The position numbers were made by a program, and so were the translations under genes. From a virus: a DNA stretch of 31,289 bases. The notes under the pieces are model-generated. The model had not been told where the DNA came from, did not search any database, and was given only the letters and a program-made list of their open reading frames with translations. Below are positions 21,548 through 30,478 of this stretch, piece after piece. Position 1 is the first letter of the stretch; every line of letters begins with the position of its first letter. The stretch covers positions 1-31,289 of IMG/VR virus record IMGVR_UViG_3300031857_000883; one strand, 5' to 3'.

Positions 21548-24025
21548 TTAATTTATCGAATAAAGGGTTAATTGAGCCATTCCGTTTTCCATCGGAAATG
21601 ATGTTTTCATTTCTGAATAAAGGTAATATTGATTGTGAATCTTAATCAACCGGTCCGGTCTTAATTCCTGTAATAGCGATTCATTCATTGGGATTTGAAT
21701 TGATGTGCGCTTGCGTTTCTGGCAAAATTCAATCCATTCCTTTCCCCACATCTGATATAAACCATAATCCCCTTCCCATTTCAATGATCCGGATGTGGAT
21801 GCATCGTTGGTGGCAAATGGATATTCTTCCGAACCGACTTCGATATTACCTATCATGCCGGCATAATAGATAAACCTCAAAGTACATTTTGTTTTTTCCT
21901 TAAATGTCTTGGAATTCCGGGTAATGCTCGTCATCGGGTATTTGACAAATTCAAATGTCCGAGCCGCCCAATAGGTGGCATTGGTCAATGGTTGATTTGA
22001 ATGCTCAACAAGGCATTCATAATAATCACCGTTTTCATCGATAATGTAATCCCCAACCCGGTAGGTAATTTCTGTCGATTGAATAAAAAATGCCGGAAAA
22101 TATTTTGGCCCTTCCATCCAATCTGGGCCATTGTACATCAACAATGTTGATGCTTTCGGTTGGTAAATGGTCAGAGTATTATTATCATCATCCGGGATTT
22201 CTAACCCGTACAGATTTTTGGAAAAATATTTCCATTCAATCGTGGCATCGTTAATTCGGGTTGCCAGATAATATTGATCCTCATCAATAACCAAGCACAA
22301 ATCATTTTCACCGGGTGATCCTGGCAATGATGCATAATCGCCCACCGGAGTCAATAATGTAAATTCATTATTGTAAATATCATTCGTGAATTTCTGAATC
22401 AATTCATCGCCTGGATCATTTGTGTAATTCAGGAAAAATCCTTTCGGATTTTCGTAAACGATTTCCTGAAATTGACCGGCGGAATCAGTTATGTCATACG
22501 CATTGGCGAAATCGGTAAGTACATCAGCCAACTTTCGGTATTTGACTTTCGTACTAAAGAAATCGAAAAAGACTCCAAGAAAAAAATAATTCCTAAATCC
22601 GTTGATGAAATCTCCAATCGATATTTGCGGCAAATATTGGCTTACATTTAAGACATTGGCTCCCAAATCTGATTCCTTCCAGCCACCGGAATTGAACCGG
22701 GTAAACCGGTCGGCTGAATAATTTGAATAAATATAAAGTCCGACAATTAAAGTATTGTCGGAAATATTTGGCATATCCGCAGAAAAATCAAATTCATTCG
22801 CCAAATAATCGTGTAACTTCTGAACAGCATATAATGCATTAACTGATATGGAGTGCGCATGGGTTTGATAATCTCCGAAATCATAATCATTACCCCAGAA
22901 ACCGCCATTCTTCCAATAATTGACAATGCCGCAATAATCCGGATGCAACGAAAAAGTTGGATTTAGGTGCGGAAAAGCAATAAAATTCTCTCCCGGTGCT
23001 GCCTGTTTTACTTTTTTGGTCAGGTAAATTGGCAAATAATCATTGTAAATATTGGCATCCGGATAAGTGTAATTGATACCTCCAAGAAATGACCAATACC
23101 CGACATTGTTATTTTGATCAAGAAATTGATTGAATGAATCAAAATTCAATGTGTAGGATGGCCCGGTGTATTCGTACAGTGTTACTGAATTACCGTTTGA
23201 AAATGCCCTGAAACTTTTGTTGGCCAAAAACAAATCATACTTCCACCAGTTCCGGTTGTCCAGCGCAGAATTATATTCTGCCCTCTTAGTTGGCCAATCA
23301 GCCTTAGTGCAGAGAAAATTCCAAGTTGCCCCAGTAATCGCATTGTTCAGATTGTTGTCCTGATCGCTGGCATATATATCCTCGGTCGCCGGATCCATCG
23401 CCAAATCAAATTCATTGTAGGTTGTTGCGGCATTCCAGTTAGTTATTGGCCGGTAAATATTAATCTGTTCCGCAATCGCAATCATTAACTCGGATTCGGT
23501 TTGGCCAGTGTATTCAATGCCATAAACATATTCATCGTAGGTCGGCCCGGCGGTTTCATACCGCACGGTCGCATACAGGTAATCATTCATTGCCGGTGGA
23601 GCCAGCAATGTCAGCCGGTAGGCGGCAAATTGAATATTATCTTTAACCTGAATTGTTTCCGTGCTGATGTCCGTCATCATTTTTTCCTTCAGCAAATCGG
23701 CCATCCGGCCGGATGCCAGGTATAGACTGACATTAAATCCATCCTGATTAATCGAATCCAGCGATAGGGTGCATGGCATTTCGATGATACCGGATTTGAA
23801 TTTCATCCCGGTGTACTCCTTCTGATATGTTGCCAGTGAGTTTATGTGATCGCTAAATCCAAAAAATATTTTATTGGTTGCGGAAAGCGGAATCGCAAAT
23901 GTATAGGTATAACTGCCTCGCAGCACTTCATTGCTGAATATTGAATTGAAGAAATTAACCTGAACAACCGTTCCAGGGTTCAGGTCTAATTCCGTTCCAT
24001 CACTTGCGATTAAACTTAGATTCAT
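21548..24025 (-). CDS. Large tail-tip/baseplate protein
   Basis: The 825-aa product begins MNLSLIASDGTELDLNPGTVVQVNFFNS and continues GSYTYTFAIPLSATN, a beta-rich N-terminus typical of baseplate or tail-associated proteins of Bacteroidota phages. The rest is rich in Tyr, Asn, Asp and Trp (many solvent-facing loops) and includes a stretch with ATYWAARTFEFVKYPMTSITRN and a C-terminal KIHNQYYLYSEMKTSFPMENGMAQLTLYS. It overlaps the upstream tail gene by 4 nt. No lysozyme or peptidase motif is visible. It probably forms the tail tip that carries the fibre encoded next. Confidence 0.7.
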   Translation of the reverse strand: MNLSLIASDGTELDLNPGTVVQVNFFNSIFSNEVLRGSYTYTFAIPLSATNKIFFGFSDHINSLATYQKEYTGMKFKSGIIEMPCTLSLDSINQDGFNVSLYLASGRMADLLKEKMMTDISTETIQVKDNIQFAAYRLTLLAPPAMNDYLYATVRYETAGPTYDEYVYGIEYTGQTESELMIAIAEQINIYRPITNWNAATTYNEFDLAMDPATEDIYASDQDNNLNNAITGATWNFLCTKADWPTKRAEYNSALDNRNWWKYDLFLANKSFRAFSNGNSVTLYEYTGPSYTLNFDSFNQFLDQNNNVGYWSFLGGINYTYPDANIYNDYLPIYLTKKVKQAAPGENFIAFPHLNPTFSLHPDYCGIVNYWKNGGFWGNDYDFGDYQTHAHSISVNALYAVQKLHDYLANEFDFSADMPNISDNTLIVGLYIYSNYSADRFTRFNSGGWKESDLGANVLNVSQYLPQISIGDFINGFRNYFFLGVFFDFFSTKVKYRKLADVLTDFANAYDITDSAGQFQEIVYENPKGFFLNYTNDPGDELIQKFTNDIYNNEFTLLTPVGDYASLPGSPGENDLCLVIDEDQYYLATRINDATIEWKYFSKNLYGLEIPDDDNNTLTIYQPKASTLLMYNGPDWMEGPKYFPAFFIQSTEITYRVGDYIIDENGDYYECLVEHSNQPLTNATYWAARTFEFVKYPMTSITRNSKTFKEKTKCTLRFIYYAGMIGNIEVGSEEYPFATNDASTSGSLKWEGDYGLYQMWGKEWIEFCQKRKRTSIQIPMNESLLQELRPDRLIKIHNQYYLYSEMKTSFPMENGMAQLTLYSIN

Positions 24026-25116
24026 ATTGCTGATGGTTGATTATTGTCAAATGCCAGCCTGTATTCAAACGAAAATGATTTCAATCCTTTTCGGCCAGTG
24101 TTTAGGTATTCGACCGATTTTGTGTTTACAATAACCGGGATAAATTTTTCCAGATTCGCATCCCACTTAAATTTTTTCGGACTTAACAAAAAGTCCTGGA
24201 GCAATTGTTCAATCATTGATTCGGGAAGAAACCCGGTGGCCACCTTGTATTTTTTACTGCCAAGCGACCGCCATACCTCGCTGGTAGATATGTTGGCATT
24301 ATTATAATATTCGTGCTGTTGCTGGGTTTCATATGTATTTTGCGCCACTTCAATGATGGCCGACAAATTACCGGTGCATCCTAATGATCGCCACCCGTTG
24401 CGCAGACTGAGGAAAACAAAATCCTCCTGTTGTTCATGTGGATAGGTGTCATGGATAATTGTTCCAGTCAATTCTGATGCGCCAAGGTCGATTGTAATAA
24501 TTGATTTATAAGTTCCAGCCGGATTTCCAATTGGAATTTTCACAACCGAAAATAACCCGGTTGTAGTAAATGAATCGGTTTCACTACCATTGAATCCACC
24601 TGAATACTCGCTGTGTTCGACCGTGTAATTGTAAGTATCCGCTGTTTCAATCAATGCATAAAATGCGCCATCAATCACATAAGCAGCAAAATCATTATCG
24701 TTGGTGCGCAGCATCTGGCTTGTCAATTCCAAATTACCAGACTCGACCTCCTCATAACCTCGGCCTCCAAAAATTACTTGGTGCTGGTCTTCATCGGTCC
24801 AGCTGGACCAGGTTCCCGAATCATAATGTCGATGGCTGATATACCAGGTTAATGTATGTTTCAGCAATTCTTCAAAAAGACCATCATTGTTTGGAATGGA
24901 TTGTTTCAGCACCCGGATGCAATGCGCATCCAATACACTGGCAATGTCTTGGTTTACTTCGCTGGCTGAATCGCTTATGAATCGAAAAACTCCCAAACTG
25001 GTAAATGTCGGTGAACCACTTTCGGAGTTTGCAAAAATTTGAATCTCCGTAGTATTAAATGCCCCGGTGGTTACCACCTGAACATTGATTGGATTTTTAG
25101 AATAGTAACAAGCCAT
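24022..25116 (-). CDS. Tail structural protein (distal-tail/tip type)
   Basis: The 364-aa product is beta-rich with many aromatic and Thr/Ser residues (FNTTEIQIFANSESGSPTFTSLGVFRFI, then WSSWTDEDQHQVIFGGRGYEEVESGN). Its C-terminal part KKYKVATGFLPESMIEQLLQDFLLSPKKFKWDANLEKFIPVIVNTKS looks like a structural domain of a tail-tip or adaptor protein. No catalytic motif. It lies between the small terminator-like protein and the 825-aa tail-tip protein, the slot for a distal tail adaptor. Exact identity is inference. Confidence 0.62.
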   Translation of the reverse strand: MACYYSKNPINVQVVTTGAFNTTEIQIFANSESGSPTFTSLGVFRFISDSASEVNQDIASVLDAHCIRVLKQSIPNNDGLFEELLKHTLTWYISHRHYDSGTWSSWTDEDQHQVIFGGRGYEEVESGNLELTSQMLRTNDNDFAAYVIDGAFYALIETADTYNYTVEHSEYSGGFNGSETDSFTTTGLFSVVKIPIGNPAGTYKSIITIDLGASELTGTIIHDTYPHEQQEDFVFLSLRNGWRSLGCTGNLSAIIEVAQNTYETQQQHEYYNNANISTSEVWRSLGSKKYKVATGFLPESMIEQLLQDFLLSPKKFKWDANLEKFIPVIVNTKSVEYLNTGRKGLKSFSFEYRLAFDNNQPSAI

Positions 25117-25118
25117 AA

Positions 25119-25589
25119 TCAGGTCCAGTTTTCGGCATTAAAACAAATATTGATTGCATTGGTAATGGTGAACTCAAACCGCCATCCGATGCAGTTATCA
25201 ATTAATAATGGATCAATCGGATCGAGGTCGCATTCAGAAATATTGATTTTGTGAATACCATCAACGGCATCCTTTCGCAATTTGGCAATTACATCCAGAG
25301 CAATACCCTCCAATAAATCAAGATTATCATCCTGGTCCTCTTCCGTATCATTGTTGGAATTCATCTTGCCAAGAATAACAATGGCTGATTTCTTGTTCGC
25401 CAATATTGCGGAACCGGAATGATAAATTTCAATCGATGGGGTTTCAAACCACATTAAAGGGTATTTTTTTTTCGATAACACATCGGCCCGAAGTTTAGAC
25501 AAACCACCATGAACGAAATTGCCCTGAAGCAAAATATGACTGTCGGCCAGACTTTGGAAATATTGTTTTAAAGCCAAAAAATTATTCAT
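25119..25589 (-). CDS. Probable tail terminator/neck protein
   Basis: The 156-aa product has a helix (FLALKQYFQSLADSHILLQGN), central strands (YPLMWFETPSIEIYHSGSAIL, KKSAIVILGKMN), an acidic stretch (NDTEEDQDDNLDLLEG) and ends DPIDPLLIDNCIGWRFEFTITNAI. The alternating helix-strand layout and the late PLL-D-GWRFEF strand resemble small tail-terminator or neck proteins of Bacteroidota siphoviruses. It overlaps the 255-aa gene by 4 nt and is 2 nt from the next gene. Role by context only. Confidence 0.6.
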   Translation of the reverse strand: MNNFLALKQYFQSLADSHILLQGNFVHGGLSKLRADVLSKKKYPLMWFETPSIEIYHSGSAILANKKSAIVILGKMNSNNDTEEDQDDNLDLLEGIALDVIAKLRKDAVDGIHKINISECDLDPIDPLLIDNCIGWRFEFTITNAINICFNAENWT

Positions 25590-26353
25590 GCGCTTTTTGC
25601 CTTATTGTTTTGCAAGTTTAAATATTTGATCACTGTCGAAAACGGTGTTTGCATGGTTTGTTCAAAATTGCCGAATAAACCACGCTCTGAAATTTCCATT
25701 GCTGCCTCCACCCAATCGCCACCAGATTTTCCGCTGCCGGAAAAAAGCATCTGGTTGGTTCGCTGGACTTCCCACCGCAGCTGCACTACCCACCAGACTA
25801 CCATTAATCTGAGATGCAGAGGAACCTTGGCAATTTTTGGTGATCGGTCCTCGGCAATTGCTGAATGGAATTTTTCCCTGACATCACCATTCCATTTCAG
25901 ATTGAACTTTTTCCAAAATGGAAACAGTTGAATCCACCATTTTTTCGGGCGGCATATTGTGGCCACCAGTTGGTTTAAAAAAATTTCGTTTCCGGTTGTT
26001 AAAAATGCTTTCACCAATTTTTCGGAAAATGCCCAATCTGCCAGCAAGATATTGCCACGATCCGGTAAGTAATACGACCGAAATCCAATGCGAAACAATC
26101 GCATGGATTTTAACTTAACCGGTTGTTGCATAAAATCAGTCAATGGCAGCAATGCCAGCAATTCATCATCGGAAAGATTAACCCAAACCGATGGATGCAC
26201 TGTAGGGGTCAGCATTCTGATAATCATATATTGCAGACCTGGATTCCAGTCATGCAATAATATGTGGCCAACCCGGATAAAATCGGCCGGAGTTAGTTCT
26301 TCCCATTTTTCAGGAAAACTAATTTTTGTTTTCCCGATTTCGATCTGAACCAC
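25586..26353 (-). CDS. Tail assembly chaperone-like protein
   Basis: The 255-aa product opens IGKTKISFPEKWEELTPADFIRVGHIL, a beginning I associate with tail chaperone-type proteins in Bacteroidota phages, and ends GGDWVEAAMEISERGLFGNFEQTMQTPFSTVIKYLNLQNN. The first codon is a GTG at 26353; no ATG is close, and the next is 42 codons in, so GTG is likely used. It is helical with many Trp and has no catalytic motif. It overlaps the 89-aa membrane gene by 35 nt. No programmed frameshift signal was found. It lies far from the tape measure gene, unusual for a chaperone. Confidence 0.5.
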   Translation of the reverse strand: MVQIEIGKTKISFPEKWEELTPADFIRVGHILLHDWNPGLQYMIIRMLTPTVHPSVWVNLSDDELLALLPLTDFMQQPVKLKSMRLFRIGFRSYYLPDRGNILLADWAFSEKLVKAFLTTGNEIFLNQLVATICRPKKWWIQLFPFWKKFNLKWNGDVREKFHSAIAEDRSPKIAKVPLHLRLMVVWWVVQLRWEVQRTNQMLFSGSGKSGGDWVEAAMEISERGLFGNFEQTMQTPFSTVIKYLNLQNNKAKSA

Positions 26354-26588
26354 CCAGCCAATATAATGCCTTATGAACTAAATAAATAAAAACCCATGCC
26401 AAAGTTATTGGCACCATAAAAAAATTGGCCTGTTCAAAAATGGATTCCATCGGAATAAATTTTTCAGCCATAAACCAAAACACTACTGTCCAAAAACCCA
26501 TTCCGGAAAAATAGATGAACAGAACATCGACCCAAAAATTTCCGGTAATACCTGGTCTGTAATTCAATTTATTTTTAGGTTCCACCAT
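26319..26588 (-). CDS. Small membrane protein, holin candidate
   Basis: The 89-aa product has two membrane segments, WVDVLFIYFSGMGFWTVVFWFMA (19-41) and FFMVPITLAWVFIYLVHKALYWL (56-78), with a charged C-terminus (GGSDRNRENKN). It follows the endolysin gene with a 25-nt overlap, a typical place for a class II-type holin or antiholin. Two other membrane proteins in the same cassette compete for the role. Confidence 0.62.
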   Translation of the reverse strand: MVEPKNKLNYRPGITGNFWVDVLFIYFSGMGFWTVVFWFMAEKFIPMESIFEQANFFMVPITLAWVFIYLVHKALYWLGGSDRNRENKN

Positions 26589-27088
26589 CTGGCAAAGTTA
26601 TAAATGGATTTAATTGGTCTGGTTAATCGATGCACTCCGGCTCCATCTCTACTGCCGGTGGTTCCGGTATTTCCTTCAATAGTAACGATAAATTTTCCAT
26701 TCGGCAAAATCTGTTCAATTATGCCGATGTGGGCAATGCGTCTTTTCTCGTTATTCCAGATTGAAAATACATCACCAGGAACCTGATTGTTTTTGATCAA
26801 CCTACCAGGAATGAACCAACTCGGCGAATAACCGGATGCAGCCTGACGGCCGCACTTCACATGAATATACCTTTGGAAATATGCGCACCATGCCTGACCG
26901 GGTTTACCTCCGGCAAAAATTATAATTCGCTCCACATCCGGGCCTCGGTTGTTTCCACCCTGTTCCCGGACATACAACAGACTCCGTGCCTTATCCAGTA
27001 GGCACTGCGCATCCATCTGGAATTGTTGATTTACAACAGGGCCGTTAATGCCCAAATTGAAAATCCATAATAAAGAAAATAGATGCAT
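26564..27088 (-). CDS. Endolysin: CHAP/NlpC-type peptidoglycan hydrolase
   Basis: The enzyme would cut peptidoglycan at lysis. Cys68 in GQAWCAYF, His120 in RRIAHIGIIE and E138/N140 in TIEGNT give the order expected for a Cys-His-Glu/Asn amidase or endopeptidase, and LLDKARSLLYVREQGGNNRGP resembles the start of known CHAP-type phage lysins. With the ATG at 27088 the protein is 174 aa and starts with a hydrophobic leader (FSLLWIFNLGI) that could be a signal or anchor, but this needs a 58-nt overlap. The ATG at 27016 would give a 150-aa protein without it. Confidence 0.8.
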   Translation of the reverse strand: MHLFSLLWIFNLGINGPVVNQQFQMDAQCLLDKARSLLYVREQGGNNRGPDVERIIIFAGGKPGQAWCAYFQRYIHVKCGRQAASGYSPSWFIPGRLIKNNQVPGDVFSIWNNEKRRIAHIGIIEQILPNGKFIVTIEGNTGTTGSRDGAGVHRLTRPIKSIYNFARWWNLKIN

Positions 27089-27468
27089 AGTCCGGTAATG
27101 GTCTGGCTATTAAATGGACCCGAATGCAAAAAAATAATCTGGTAAAATTTCGGGAAATTAAATTTAGTGGACATCGTGGCCATCATGCCGGAAAGATACA
27201 TGATCATGGCTCCGGCCAATATATTGGTGAAATAACCTGGAGGAATCAACCCGGCTTCCGCTCCAAATTGCTGATAAACCAAGTAATACCCGGCAAAAAA
27301 AATCAGCATCGCCAGCGGCGATAATACCAATTCATTCCAAATGCGCCACCACTTATTCAGCGCGGCATAACGCTGAGGTTCTTCAATGTATCCAATCTGG
27401 AATTCGGGTTCATGATAATCAGATTGAACCTTTTTTCTCTTTTTCTGAACAGGTGTTTCAACTTCCAT
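27031..27468 (-). CDS. Membrane protein, holin candidate
   Basis: The 145-aa product has a hydrophilic, lysine-rich N-terminus (PVQKKRKKVQ) and three membrane segments (about 48-68 LVLSPLAMLIFFAGYYLVY, 79-99 TNILAGAMIMYLSGMMATMS, 123-145 LCIYFLYYGFSIWALTALL). This is the topology of a class I holin. It sits immediately upstream of the endolysin. It overlaps the preceding spanin-like gene by 112 nt, the largest overlap in the window. The next in-frame Met (about residue 54, 27309) lies within the first membrane segment, so the long overlap appears real. Confidence 0.6.
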   Translation of the reverse strand: MEVETPVQKKRKKVQSDYHEPEFQIGYIEEPQRYAALNKWWRIWNELVLSPLAMLIFFAGYYLVYQQFGAEAGLIPPGYFTNILAGAMIMYLSGMMATMSTKFNFPKFYQIIFLHSGPFNSQTITGLCIYFLYYGFSIWALTALL

Positions 27469-27974
27469 TTTTCTCGATCTTCTATTATGTAAAACGAATT
27501 TATTGTGCTATCAACTTTAATGGCTTCCCGGCCTTTTACGGTAATTTGACTGGACCCAAATTTATCGCTGAATCTAAAAACCATTACGGTATCCAGTTTA
27601 GGTGCAGCGGTTGAATCGAAGTGCCAAACCATCACAGTGTCTTTACCATAAATTTTCTGCTTGGTAATTGTCTTTACCGACAACTCAGTAATTGACTCGA
27701 TTCGATTAAACCTGGTATTCAACCGGTCCTCCAGTTTATCAATCTTATCTCCCATCAGCTGATTCATCGTTTCCCGGCTCACTTCAATTTTTGGCTGCCT
27801 CACTATCGTTTCTCCGGAATCTCCTTTCGATTCCTGATTTTTTGCAGTTATAAATTTCAACAAATTTTCGTTGGAATAAATGAGTCGCTTCACATTTTTT
27901 TCCCGGTAAAAAATGTATGCACCCATGCCAGCCATCATAAGCATTGCAATGATGGGCATGGCTAAGTTTTTCAC
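27357..27974 (-). CDS. Membrane-anchored coiled-coil protein, spanin-like
   Basis: The 205-aa product has an N-terminal membrane anchor (MPIIAMLMMAGMGAYIFY), then a charged region with a coiled-coil-like stretch (ETMNQLMGDKIDKLEDRLNTRFNRIESI), strands with repeated DTVMVWHF/DTVMVFRF, and a basic tail. The architecture resembles the inner-membrane member of a spanin pair that disrupts the outer membrane, or a DUF6808-type protein. The start is probably the GTG at 27974, giving a GTGA 4-nt overlap; an ATG lies at 27959. It is part of the lysis cassette. Confidence 0.58.
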   Translation of the reverse strand: MKNLAMPIIAMLMMAGMGAYIFYREKNVKRLIYSNENLLKFITAKNQESKGDSGETIVRQPKIEVSRETMNQLMGDKIDKLEDRLNTRFNRIESITELSVKTITKQKIYGKDTVMVWHFDSTAAPKLDTVMVFRFSDKFGSSQITVKGREAIKVDSTINSFYIIEDREKWKLKHLFRKREKRFNLIIMNPNSRLDTLKNLSVMPR

Positions 27975-28222
27975 GATTTTGGAAAATTTTGATGTGCTTC
28001 CAAAAATCCGGATAGCCGCTGAATGCTTAATGCCAGATTATGCAATACTTTGGTTTGTTCCTTTCTTTCCGCTGCATCAACCCGACCTTGTTCTTCCAGC
28101 TGTGCAATTTTTTCATCGATTACAGAAACCTTGGCATTCAGCTGGATGTATACTCCAATGATGGATGCCAGAATACCAAATGCAATGGCAATGATGGTGG
28201 CGATAATTTCGGGAGACATCAT
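27971..28222 (-). CDS. Small single-span membrane protein, XhlA-like
   Basis: From the ATG at 28222 the product is 83 aa with one membrane segment (IIATIIAIAFGILASIIGVYI) followed by a coiled coil (VSVIDEKIAQLEEQGRVDAAERKEQTKVLHNLALSIQRL). This shape resembles XhlA-type haemolysin or holin-accessory proteins of phages. It overlaps the upstream gene by 1 nt (TGATG). It is probably a lysis accessory protein, with the exact role inferred. Confidence 0.58.
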   Translation of the reverse strand: MMSPEIIATIIAIAFGILASIIGVYIQLNAKVSVIDEKIAQLEEQGRVDAAERKEQTKVLHNLALSIQRLSGFLEAHQNFPKS

Positions 28223-29211
28223 CAAAAACGGAATGATTTTTTAAATGTATTGTCCGGAATGGTAAATGCTGCACCCGGATCTGTCGGTAAAACCGGAACT
28301 TCAAACAATGGGTAATCTGAATAATTATCATTCAGGAATTTTCGCAATAATCCCTCGTATGTGGTGGCATTTCCCCGATATTGGGTAACAATGCCATGCT
28401 GTGTATCATCTACGGTTCTGGTCCTCTGAACATCGGATGCATTCAGCACCTTAATTCCGGATGCCCCAACGGAAACGGTCATATTCGGAAGACAATCAAC
28501 CATCGAATGATAAGCCACAACTGGCCTGATTTTAGAAACCAGCAATTCATTTTCGATGGTTAATGTTCCGGCTGCCATCTGAGTTTTTAATTCATCGAAT
28601 AAAGCTGGGCCAATCATTTCCTGGATCACCAATGTTTCAATTTTATTAATGCTTGGAACCATGCCCAAATAAAACCGCCGTGGTTCGGTCATCGGTATAA
28701 ACTCAACCAATCGTTTTCCGGAATCCAGAAAAAGTTTTCGCTGATTCTGCCTTGATTCCGATTCATCCCAAAATGGATAATCGGCCGCATTGCTTTCCAG
28801 ATAGAATAACAAATTTTCCGCAAAGGTGTCCGCTGATTGACTCAGGTATTCAATCAGGTTGTTGTATATAAATGGCCGAACAGGTGTTGTTCCATCGGTT
28901 GTTTTTTCAGTCAATCCATTATCGCCCAAATCCAATGCCATTACCGGTGCGGCATCTAGCATCGTGTAATAAACCAATGCCCGTTGAATGTGGGCCAGCA
29001 ATTTTGAATTTACCAAATCAACCGGATCGGTTGTTGTACCATCCCACCCATCATACCAGGTTTCCATTTCATCAACAGATTCCTGACCAATTAACGGCTG
29101 GATGTACTTGATGGTGGCATCAGCAATGAATGAACTGAATGATTCGAAATCAGAATTAACATTCAGCCGGGAGTAATACCCTTTTATTTCTTCTATGTTA
29201 GATAGTAACAT
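28222..29211 (-). CDS. Head-tail connector-like protein (DUF6712-type)
   Basis: The 329-aa product follows the portal gene with a 14-nt overlap, the slot for connector proteins. It shows two repeats of the same plan: YIQPLIGQESVDEM then LLAHIQRALVYYTMLDAAPVMALDLGDNGL, and LVIQEMIGPALFDEL then LLVSKIRPVVAYHSMVDCLPNMTVSVGASGIKV. That suggests an internal duplication of an all-helical connector fold. I associate this pattern with the DUF6712 family of Bacteroidota phages. The function is deduced from context. Confidence 0.66.
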   Translation of the reverse strand: MLLSNIEEIKGYYSRLNVNSDFESFSSFIADATIKYIQPLIGQESVDEMETWYDGWDGTTTDPVDLVNSKLLAHIQRALVYYTMLDAAPVMALDLGDNGLTEKTTDGTTPVRPFIYNNLIEYLSQSADTFAENLLFYLESNAADYPFWDESESRQNQRKLFLDSGKRLVEFIPMTEPRRFYLGMVPSINKIETLVIQEMIGPALFDELKTQMAAGTLTIENELLVSKIRPVVAYHSMVDCLPNMTVSVGASGIKVLNASDVQRTRTVDDTQHGIVTQYRGNATTYEGLLRKFLNDNYSDYPLFEVPVLPTDPGAAFTIPDNTFKKSFRF

Positions 29212-30478
29212 TTGACATTACGGTTTGTTGCCCTGTCGGGTTGTTATCCAATGTAGTCAATTCAAAATCTTTTGGCGCAATAAATAAATCGGGAGCGAAT
29301 CCCATCAGTTTCATTGCGATTTTTATCGGCTGCAAAATCAGTGTGCGTGGAATCGGAGTCCGCAGTGCGGTGTGCAATTGTGCCGCCACTCGCATTTCGC
29401 TGGCCGAACCACCCAATTTACCACCAGTGTCCACATTCGCCAGACCCGGATGGATACCAACTGAACTGGCCGCATTCACCCGAAAATCTTTACTCAGTGC
29501 CAAATACTGTTCATCGGTCTTAACTTGTTGCAGCGGAACAATATCGAATCCAGGCAATGGCTTATTCGATACCGGGTCAATAAAAAATTTAGTCATTACG
29601 GTCTTGTTCACATTGTTCACTCCGCACAGCTGGTCATCCATTGCATCTTGTAAATCTCGCCATGCCTTATCTTTTTCTTCCTGGCTCCCGAATTGATCCA
29701 GGTATAAACTCGGAACCTTGACATGATACTTTACATTGTAACCATTGTCAATACCGGACCCATGAAATTTTGGAACCCGGTTCAGAACCTTGATTGTTTC
29801 CAGTGCGCCATACCAAATTGGTAATCCATAAATAGCCTGACCGGAGGTCGGCATTTTGGCATGGTAAATAAATTGTGGGTAATCATTCTGGATACCGGTG
29901 TAGTACCTTGGTAATGCCTGAACCTTTATTTTATTGTCATCAACTATTCTTTCGCCGAAAAGTAGATATTGATTAATCTGGCCGGTGGCTTCATCGACTT
30001 GTTCGGCTCTGACTGTGGACCAATCATAAATATTCATTTCGACCGGTTGGCCGGAAATATTCAAATTGAATCCGGTGTACACATTGGCGCCGGTTACAAA
30101 TTGAATGCAAGCCTTTAGCCAATAATCAGAAATATGAACCTGATCCATCCAGTCTTCAACTGCTGAATCCATAACCGGTTCAATCACTTCTTTAGCCGGG
30201 AGCATTGCGGTTCCAGGTATAATCCGGCGGCGATAAACTCCCAATCCAGCACCGTGTAAAAATGCCGCCTCCGTATGAAGCAGCTGCGGCATGAAATCAT
30301 TTTCCCAAATGGCAGTCAAAATTTCATCCGGCAGTTTATCATCGGCTCCAAACTTTTCGAATTTAAAACCATCCAGATTTCCCTGGTTTTTAGTTCGCAG
30401 AACATTTTTGGTGTTTGTCAGTGTCATAACCGACCGGCTTTTATTGAGGAAAGCCACCAGGTGTTTATCATTTTTCAT
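29198..30478 (-). CDS. Portal protein
   Basis: From the ATG at 30478 the product is 426 aa; a TTG at 30493 is the longer alternative. It is the dodecameric channel at the prohead vertex through which DNA enters. Features include the N-terminal region (ADDKLPDEILTAIWENDFMPQLLHTEAAFLHGAGLGVYRRR), a typical clip/stem-like segment (YGLPIWYGALETIKVLNRVPKFHGSGIDNG) and a C-terminal helical part with ASSVGIHPGLANVDTGGKLGGSASEMR, characteristic of many portals. The overlap with the upstream 115-aa gene is 11 nt. It is followed by a connector-like gene. Confidence 0.8.
   Translation of the reverse strand: MKNDKHLVAFLNKSRSVMTLTNTKNVLRTKNQGNLDGFKFEKFGADDKLPDEILTAIWENDFMPQLLHTEAAFLHGAGLGVYRRRIIPGTAMLPAKEVIEPVMDSAVEDWMDQVHISDYWLKACIQFVTGANVYTGFNLNISGQPVEMNIYDWSTVRAEQVDEATGQINQYLLFGERIVDDNKIKVQALPRYYTGIQNDYPQFIYHAKMPTSGQAIYGLPIWYGALETIKVLNRVPKFHGSGIDNGYNVKYHVKVPSLYLDQFGSQEEKDKAWRDLQDAMDDQLCGVNNVNKTVMTKFFIDPVSNKPLPGFDIVPLQQVKTDEQYLALSKDFRVNAASSVGIHPGLANVDTGGKLGGSASEMRVAAQLHTALRTPIPRTLILQPIKIAMKLMGFAPDLFIAPKDFELTTLDNNPTGQQTVMSNVTI

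Noticed and set aside
25119-26353. Programmed frameshift between the two chaperone-like genes
   Set aside because: The genes overlap by only 4 nt with a normal ATGA junction and no slippery heptamer was seen there.
29241-29696. 151-codon plus-strand frame opposite the portal gene
   Set aside because: Shadow of a well-supported portal gene; Ser/Cys-rich composition typical of antisense translation.
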